A DNA stretch of 64,000 nucleotides from Pachyseris speciosa (lineage: Eukaryota; Cnidaria; Anthozoa; Scleractinia; Pachyseridae): positions 269,501-333,500 of the forward strand of contig JAEMWC010000248.1 of the NCBI GenBank assembly GCA_016490735.1, in the 5' to 3' direction. Positions 58,301-64,000 of the stretch are shown here, piece after piece. Within the stretch, counting starts at the first letter, position 1. Each line of letters begins with the position of its first letter. The position numbers and the translations under genes were made by a program. The notes beneath the pieces are model-generated. The model ran no database searches and was not told the DNA's origin. It worked only from the letters and a program-made list of their open reading frames with translations.

Positions 58301-59524
58301 GATGATACATTTTGTTTTATTTCATTCGGAAAATTGTGCGTTATTATTTTTCAACTATATACTCTAGGAACTCCAACATTAGGTTCACTATAGAAAAAAG
58401 AAATAGATCATAAAATACCTTTCTTAGATGTTCTTATCAACAACGACACTCATTTTCCTGTTACTAGTTTTTACCGCAAGAAAACCTTCACGGGTCTATT
58501 GACTAATTACTTTAGTTTTACATCTTGTTCTTGTAAACTTGGTCTCATTTGCACTCTTGTTGATAGAGCTTACAAGATCAACAACACTTAGTTGAGTTAC
58601 TTACTAAAATCCTCCAAAAGAATCTTTTACTAGCCCATCTAGTTGAAGGGCTTATTAATCGTTACCTTAATAACTGTAATCCCCCAGCTTCCGTCTGTGC
58701 TACATTAAGAAAGTTGTCATTGTCATTGCCCACCAGTATGGAGTAATATTTATGTACCACATTAATAAAGTCGTTGTTGTTGTTGTCCAGTATGGATACC
58801 TGTGTGGTAAGGATGCCTGTCACATATGCCATGAAGCTATCAGTATGACACACCATCATTCCAGCAACAAGCAAGGTGTAACAGTTGATGATCAACAGCA
58901 CAGAAACACAGTACAACACTTGACTGTCAAGAGGTGGGTGGGAGATGTACACCATCAAAATGCCCACGTTCATCATCAGAATCAGAAACATGTCAGGAAG
59001 GGATGCATTCTTCATTAACTCCCACTGAAATAAATTAAAAAATAAACAACCATTACTCAAGCTAATTACTCGGGCTGAAGGCACCGAGGTGGGGATTTGG
59101 CCCTGGGAGTGAAGCTACTGGTAATTACCGAGTCTGTTAAGCTGTTTTGTTTCCCCTCCAAATGAAAGTTTCAGAAATATTGAAAATTATACCACTTAAG
59201 TTATCAGCTAAACAAACAAAATGAACTTCATCAGAGGTCAGCACACAACCTACTTTTCTTCAGATTTTGATTTCAAAATATGGTTTCGGGCCCATTAAGT
59301 TACCGGGACTTTCGAGAAACTGGCCCCTGTTCTTTTTATTTTTCTTATTTTCTCATTATTTTTATTTTTAGTCTTCAGGGGGAGCAGAGTTGGCGCAGTG
59401 GTGAGAGCGCTCACCTTCCACCAATGTGTCCTGGGTTTGGTTGAGATGTACTTACATATGGAGTGACAACTGCAGTTACAAAAATTCCTGTTGCACAGAC
59501 AACTCCTCCAAACACCAACAACAC
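55347..59524 (-). CDS. 7TM-like/death-domain gene, copy 3 (last three exons)
   Basis: Visible exons are 59456-59524 (23 residues, VLLVFGG...), 58800-59024 (75 residues) and 55347-55805 (152 residues plus stop). All are phase 0 with intact GT-AG borders. The last exon differs from copy 1 at only two residues in its last 146 and holds the full death domain. Intron 6 (55806-58799) contains the 57-unit minisatellite and a Penelope-like fragment. Intron 5 has lost about 4 kb relative to copy 1. The upstream exons should lie beyond 64000, behind the LINE insertion at 61556. Confidence 0.7.
55940..58168. mobile_element. G/C-ended MITE-like element carrying the expanded minisatellite
   Basis: This is the unit 3 copy of the element. 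Its left and right parts match the unit 1 copy closely; the only large difference is the tandem expansion at 56218-58098. Confidence 0.6.
56218..58098. repeat. 57-unit, 33-bp minisatellite
   Basis: Exactly 57 units of 33 bp (1881 bp), each containing CTACCCTTTCATATACTTCT followed by CTCGCGAG, CTCGTGAG or CCCGTGAG. A rare CCTGTGAG variant occurs twice, 792 bp (24 units) apart, within matching variant strings. The array is intronic to death-domain gene copy 3. Two plus-strand frames of 644 and 607 codons run through it only because 33 is divisible by 3 and the unit has no stop in those frames. Confidence 0.95.
58190..58700 (+). pseudogene. Penelope-like reverse transcriptase fragment, unit 3 copy
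   Basis: It is the same fragment with frameshifts near 58350 and 58395. It extends further than the others to a readable AHLVEGLINRYLNNC-like end near 58675, immediately beside the antisense exon 6 of the death-domain gene. Confidence 0.5.
59379..59436 (+). mobile_element. Truncated SINE head at a deletion junction
   Basis: It begins GGGGGAGCAGAGTTGGCGCA and covers only the A and B box region (to about TCCTGGGTTTGG). It then joins sequence equivalent to unit 1 position 9121. Confidence 0.65.
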
Positions 59525-59699
59525 CTGTAGAAAAAATGAGAAAGAGATGATACATTAATAAAACACTCAAAACAACAACTTTTATGTATGTTGCGGTTTA
59601 AACGAGTGTGGCTTAAAAATTGTCAAACCAGTTTAATTTTTATTTTCTGTTGATCTTGGGGGAAAATGGTGCTTGGTTATTTAATGAACTCAGGGTCTG

Positions 59700-61425
59700 A
59701 CAAAAATTAATTAATATTTTTGACAAAATTTGCCCCTGGGCAAGAGACATGATAAAATCACTTGCCCAGCAGGATGAGCCACTTATCCCAAATCATGTTG
59801 TTGGAAATCTAGCAATTGATTTAGTCATTCCTCATCACACAGGCAGTGTGATTTGCACTTTTAGCACGGGTGTTAAGGGGATCCTTTCTAAACCTTTTGC
59901 TTCCTGTTGCCAATGGACTGCATTTGATGATTTGCTGAAGACTTCAGAACCCAAATGAAACTGTCCTTGACGCCCTTAATTGGAACATTTTCAAGGGAAA
60001 TTAATTCAATTTCTGTCGTTAATATTTTAAAAAACTAGTCATCCAGATTTGCGAGTCTGGCGTGAGGAATTGTCCTCAATGTATGAGATAGATGTCTTTG
60101 ATCCACAGGCACGAGACTCGTGCATAATGCATGAGAGTTGGCAGGTACACACTTGAGCTCAGCATGTGAACAGCCCTGGTGGGGTGGGGGGGTCTTCTTG
60201 TCATTTTCATGATATGTAGTGTTCAATAAATTTAGGTGGTATGGTACCCTAGACAACATATGGAAATTACAGGCTTTTTGCTAAAAGTGAGTTGGGGGAT
60301 GGGTGGGTGGGGGGGTATTATTTAACTTTTATTTTCCCCAAGATTTTGATGGAGGACTGGGTATTGTTATGCATGTATCTTGCCACATGACAGCCGGTCA
60401 CGTGGCTATCCTCGGCTCATTTGAACTCGCTCTCTGCTCAGCTGAATCATTTGCAGAATTTATCTTGGACTGTGTGAAAATTGCCCTAAATTACATTTGC
60501 TGGTGCCAGAGCTTATCATCAAGAAGGCTTAAACCTTGCCAATTCCAAAGAACTGCTTATTGGCACCGCAAATGTAACAAAGTTTGTTTGAACCATCACT
60601 TCAATCTGCTGATAGTTTGTTGGTCATGGACAAGGGGCCTAAAAGCAGATGTGCCTTGTCTCACCAGGCTACAATCTTCACTGGCAGAAGTTTCATTGAA
60701 TGCTGAAGGTGCCCAAACAACTTTTGGTGCAGGATTGAAGCCTGGTCTGAGGCTTAAAAGAAAATGCTAATTGTTTTGGAGGAGCCTTTCCTGCTCAAAG
60801 ATGGAATTCCCGCGATTCAACGGGGTCAGATTCTTGCTGTTTGGCTGCTTGGTTGAGGTTGCTGATAAAAAGGGAGCTGACAGAGCTCTTGTTTGCCTTT
60901 TCCCCCTAAACTTCCTCTTTAATTTAGAAGCGGAAGAGCTGTTTTGTAATGTTTACTCTATGAATAAAGGATTCAGTTGCAAAAAGATTTGTCGAGACTG
61001 CTCAGTTGCAAGGCCGAGGTAAGGTTTTCATTTTATTCTTGCACTAGTTTTGAGCTGATATAAAATTATTGTTTACATCCCATCTCTATGCTATTGCTTT
61101 ACTGGAGAAGAGCACTGTCATGCCTCTTTGAAAGACTGATGGTAGGTATAGGCAACTTAAAAGTAACTTTGAAGATTTTTCTCTCTGCAAATAACAAGAG
61201 TCAGCTCACAAGTTTAGGTTCATATCATAGGTCAATACAATGATAATTTGTAAAAAAATGTTTCTTTCCTAACTGACTATTAAAGTATTTTTGCTCTTAG
61301 TTTGTTACCGAGGAAGCACTATTGAAGACATCTGACAAAAGCTTATTCTGTTACCATGGCAATGAATTGCATGATGGTGGTTTCTTCTGCATGAGTTTGA
61401 TTTTGGAGAAAAAAGTAGTCTAGGG
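59700..61425. other. Intron 4 sequence of copy 3, unexplained open frames
   Basis: It is homologous to 9370-10340 and 41220-42480. Plus-strand frames at 59749-59958, 60303-60770 and 60771-61022 are open here. In the other units the equivalent frames are interrupted or shortened, and none matches a family I recognise. A donor-like AGGTAAGG follows the last at 61019. Confidence 0.3.
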
Positions 61426-61555
61426 TACCATAACACCTTAAAACAGTACAGCCATAAGGTATGTGTGTTCGGAATATTTTAATAAAAGGCCCTTTAATTA
61501 CCTAAATGACAGATTTCCCTACCCTTCCATATACTTCAACTCATAAAATCGCTTC

Positions 61556-64000
61556 CCTTTCCATTTTTCCATTTCCATTTATTTGCCATTAATCACATAA
61601 AAATACAAAATTTAAAAATACGAAACACAAGAAATTTATAATAACTTAAACTTAAGACAATAGACTACAAATGTTTAAGGTGGCAATGACAAGAAATCCT
61701 ATATAGAAGCCGGGGGCTTATGAACTATAGGCTTCCTGACAATATAGGATACATCATACGAATTGCGGGGACAGCATGAAATATGAAATGTATTATTTTA
61801 AAAAGAAAAGAAAAAAAAAGAAAAAGAAGTAAGTAGCTCAACAATGAGTACATTTGCCTAAGAAAGAAGGAATTTTTTAAGTCTTTTCCCAAACAAACGG
61901 ATGCTTTCACTGTTTTGAATGTCATGACTTAACGAGTTGAAAAACTTAGGTCCTTGAAACCGAATTGAAAAGTTTCGAATATTAGTTCGGCAGGGAGGTA
62001 TGTAAAAAAGGTTGCAATTTCTAGTATAATGCGAATGTAACTGGCTTGCGAGAGTAAACATATCACGAAAATAATTAGGAAGTAAACCTCTTTTGAATAG
62101 ATACATGAAATTACCTATCTGGTATAAATAAATGTCAGAGAATTTCAAAATCTCCTTTTCTTTGAAAAGAACATCAATGTGGGAATCGAAAGGAACTTTA
62201 GATATTATTCTTATTATCTTCTTTTGCAGAAGAATAACGCAATTTAAATTACTCTGATATGTCGATCCCCAAACTGAAACACAATATATTAAGTAAGGGT
62301 AAACTAGACTATAGTACAAACAGTGTAAGGAAGTTTTGGGAAGGCAAAAACTTGACTTATGAATAATGCCTATAGATTTTGATATTTTTCTAGAGACACT
62401 AAGAATGTGAGGCTTCCATGACAAATGCTCATCAAGGATAACACCTAAAAATACTGTTTCTTTCACACAATCAATCTTATTGTTGTCAATTTGAATAGAT
62501 AGATCAAGTGTTTGTCTCCTTTGGCGTGGTCTAAAAACCATAAAATTCGATTTTTTAAAGTTAATTGACCGCTTATTAGCTCGACACCACTGTGTTAATT
62601 TACACATTTCAGAATTTATGGTTTCAGAAAGTAAATTAAAATCTTTGTGAGAAAAAAATATGTCAGTGTCATCAGCAAAAAGAATAAAGTCCACCACCTT
62701 TGACACATTACACAGATCATTTATATAGAGCAGAAAGAGGAGGGGGCCTAGTATAGAGCCCTGAGGCACCCCACACTTTATTTGGCAAGAATCCAAACAA
62801 ATACCATTAAATTCCACATATTGTTGTCTATCGCTTAGATAGCTTTCAAACCATCTAAGTGCAGTGCCTCGAACACCATAATGCTCTAGTTTTGAAATTA
62901 AAATTTGATGATCAACGGTGTCAAAGGCTTTAGACAAGTCTATAAAAATACCAACTGTATATTCCTTATTTTCAATAGCAGAAGAGATTTTGTCATACAA
63001 ACAAGCTAGAGCATAAGCAGTGGAGTGATGTTTGCGAAAACCATACTGATTATCAGAGAGAATTTTATAGACATTAAGAAACCTTAAAAGACGATTGTAC
63101 ATGACTCTCTCTAGAATTTTAGAGAATGCAGGTAAAACAGACACGGGTCAGTAATTTGTAAATATATCCTGTTCACCAGATTTAAATAAAGGAATAACTC
63201 GAGCAATTTTTAATTGATTTGGCACAATACCAGAGGTGATGGATAAGTTAATCAAGCTAGTAACAGGGGAGATTATTACATCAACAGTATCTTTAATTAA
63301 GTTCATAGAAATATTGTCATGACCTACAGCATTACCTGAACGACAAGTACAACATATTTCAATAATTTCTTCCTCATTTGCAACTTCAAGAAATATTGAA
63401 TTGACTAGTCTGGGGGGTAAAAAAGAACTATGCGACTTTTCTGATGCAGGAATTTTGCTAGCTAAATTAGGGCCAATGTTAGTAAAATATTTACAAAAAA
63501 GATTAGCTATTTCCTTTGGATCGGAAATTTCACGAGAATCTGCCCTAAATACGGATGGTAGACCACGCTTACCTTTATTTCTATTAAGAATTTCATTGAG
63601 AACTTTCCAAATGGCCTTAACATTTGATTTTAGTTTCTCAATTTGTTTTTCATAATATGAACGCTTAGCAACTCGAAGAGAATGGGTGAGTTTGTTTTTG
63701 TAAGACTTGTATACATTTTTATTAGAAGAGTTGGGGTTATTAAGAAAACACTTATACAACATATTTTTCTTCTTAACGGAATTAGCAACACCTTTAGTAA
63801 ACCAAGGCTTACGAGAATTGAACCACTTCACTTTCTTTTTTTTGAGTGGAAACACCGATCATAAATTGAAACAAACTTTTCAATAAAGATTTTATAAGCG
63901 CAAGATGGATCATCTAAACCAGGTATTTCAGCCCAGTTAATCCTACCTAAGTCATCTTTAAATGCACTTAGATTATGCGCATTTTTTTCACGAAAGATTA
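61556..64000 (-). mobile_element. Non-LTR retrotransposon (LINE), 3' part, nearly intact ORF2
   Basis: It is inserted in the G/C-ended MITE remnant of unit 3. The 3' end has an ATGGAA-type tandem tail at 61556-61582. ORF2 runs on the minus strand beyond the window. Confidence 0.85.
61858..64000 (-). pseudogene. LINE ORF2: reverse transcriptase, one stop and one frameshift
   Basis: The RT domain has the expected order: NY(stop)PVSVLPAFSKILE, YGFRKHHST, IDLSKAFDTVDH (first catalytic Asp), GVPQGSILGPLLFLLYIND, FADDTDIF (FADD box) and FLGVILDEHLSW, ending with FQGPKFFNSL and a stop at 61858. A TGA at 63145-63147 replaces the usual Arg of NYRP; CGA to TGA is the simplest change. Upstream, KWFNSRKPWFT belongs to the endonuclease-RT linker. 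A one-base loss near 63850 shifts the frame, which continues as CAYKIFIEKFVSIYDRCF to the window edge. With only two lesions this is a young insertion. It fits the CR1/Rex1/L2-like side of LINEs, but the exact clade is uncertain. Confidence 0.8.

Larger units (their letters stand above)
52551..64000. repeat. Tandem duplication unit 3 (partial)
   Basis: This is the third copy. It starts just after a Penelope-like terminal sequence that also opens the window at 1-290. It matches unit 1 closely to about 59375. A SINE head then joins directly to sequence equivalent to 9121 of unit 1, so about 4 kb of intron is missing. Homology continues to about 61555, where a LINE has inserted. The rest lies beyond the window. 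Confidence 0.85.

Noticed and set aside
60303..61022. Plus-strand gene of 155 and 83 codons
   Set aside because: No recognisable domain, and the equivalent frames in units 1 and 2 are interrupted or shortened; kept only as an unexplained region.

Overview
The window is eukaryotic, intron-rich, AT-biased and dominated by transposable elements. It is most likely from a cnidarian, and several repeat families resemble ones I recall from stony (scleractinian) corals. That recall is unverified, so I give it moderate weight. There are no bacterial-style operons, no rRNA and no convincing stand-alone tRNA genes.

The window is a tandem array of three related units. Unit 1 runs from about 294 to 31371, unit 2 from about 31372 to 52550, and unit 3 from about 52551 past the right edge. 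Each unit carries a seven-exon minus-strand gene. I reconstructed it from splice sites and reading phase: exon lengths sum to whole codons in both complete copies (1284 nt and 1212 nt). The predicted product is about 427 residues, has roughly seven hydrophobic segments and ends in a cytoplasmic death domain. Copy 1 (2792-18916) looks intact. Copy 2 (33872-48557) has lost 27 residues of the death domain and the AG before its last exon. Copy 3 (55347-59524) shows only its last three exons and continues beyond the window. Upstream of the gene, units 1 and 2 also carry a degenerate plus-strand multi-exon gene of unknown function (28797-30907 and 48862-50279).

Unit 1 contains a large extra block. 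It holds a probable Mutator-like (MULE) transposon at 19114-25712. This has inverted termini of about 88 bp around a four-exon gene that combines an RNase H-fold transposase, a SWIM zinc finger, a Ulp1/C48-type cysteine protease and a PHD finger.

Other mobile DNA fills the introns and spacers. It includes LINE fragments (6300-7790, 15761-17603, 50284-50690, 61556-64000), Penelope-like pieces (RT fragments, a GIY-YIG end, and terminal sequences with hammerhead ribozyme motifs at 217-257 and 52469-52509), tRNA-derived SINEs, a THAP/DDE transposase relic, and many short inverted-repeat elements, several with clean target duplications. Intron 6 of copy 3 contains a 57-unit, 33-bp minisatellite (56218-58098) that is a single unit in copy 1. 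Intron and spacer stretches not listed below showed nothing I could name.
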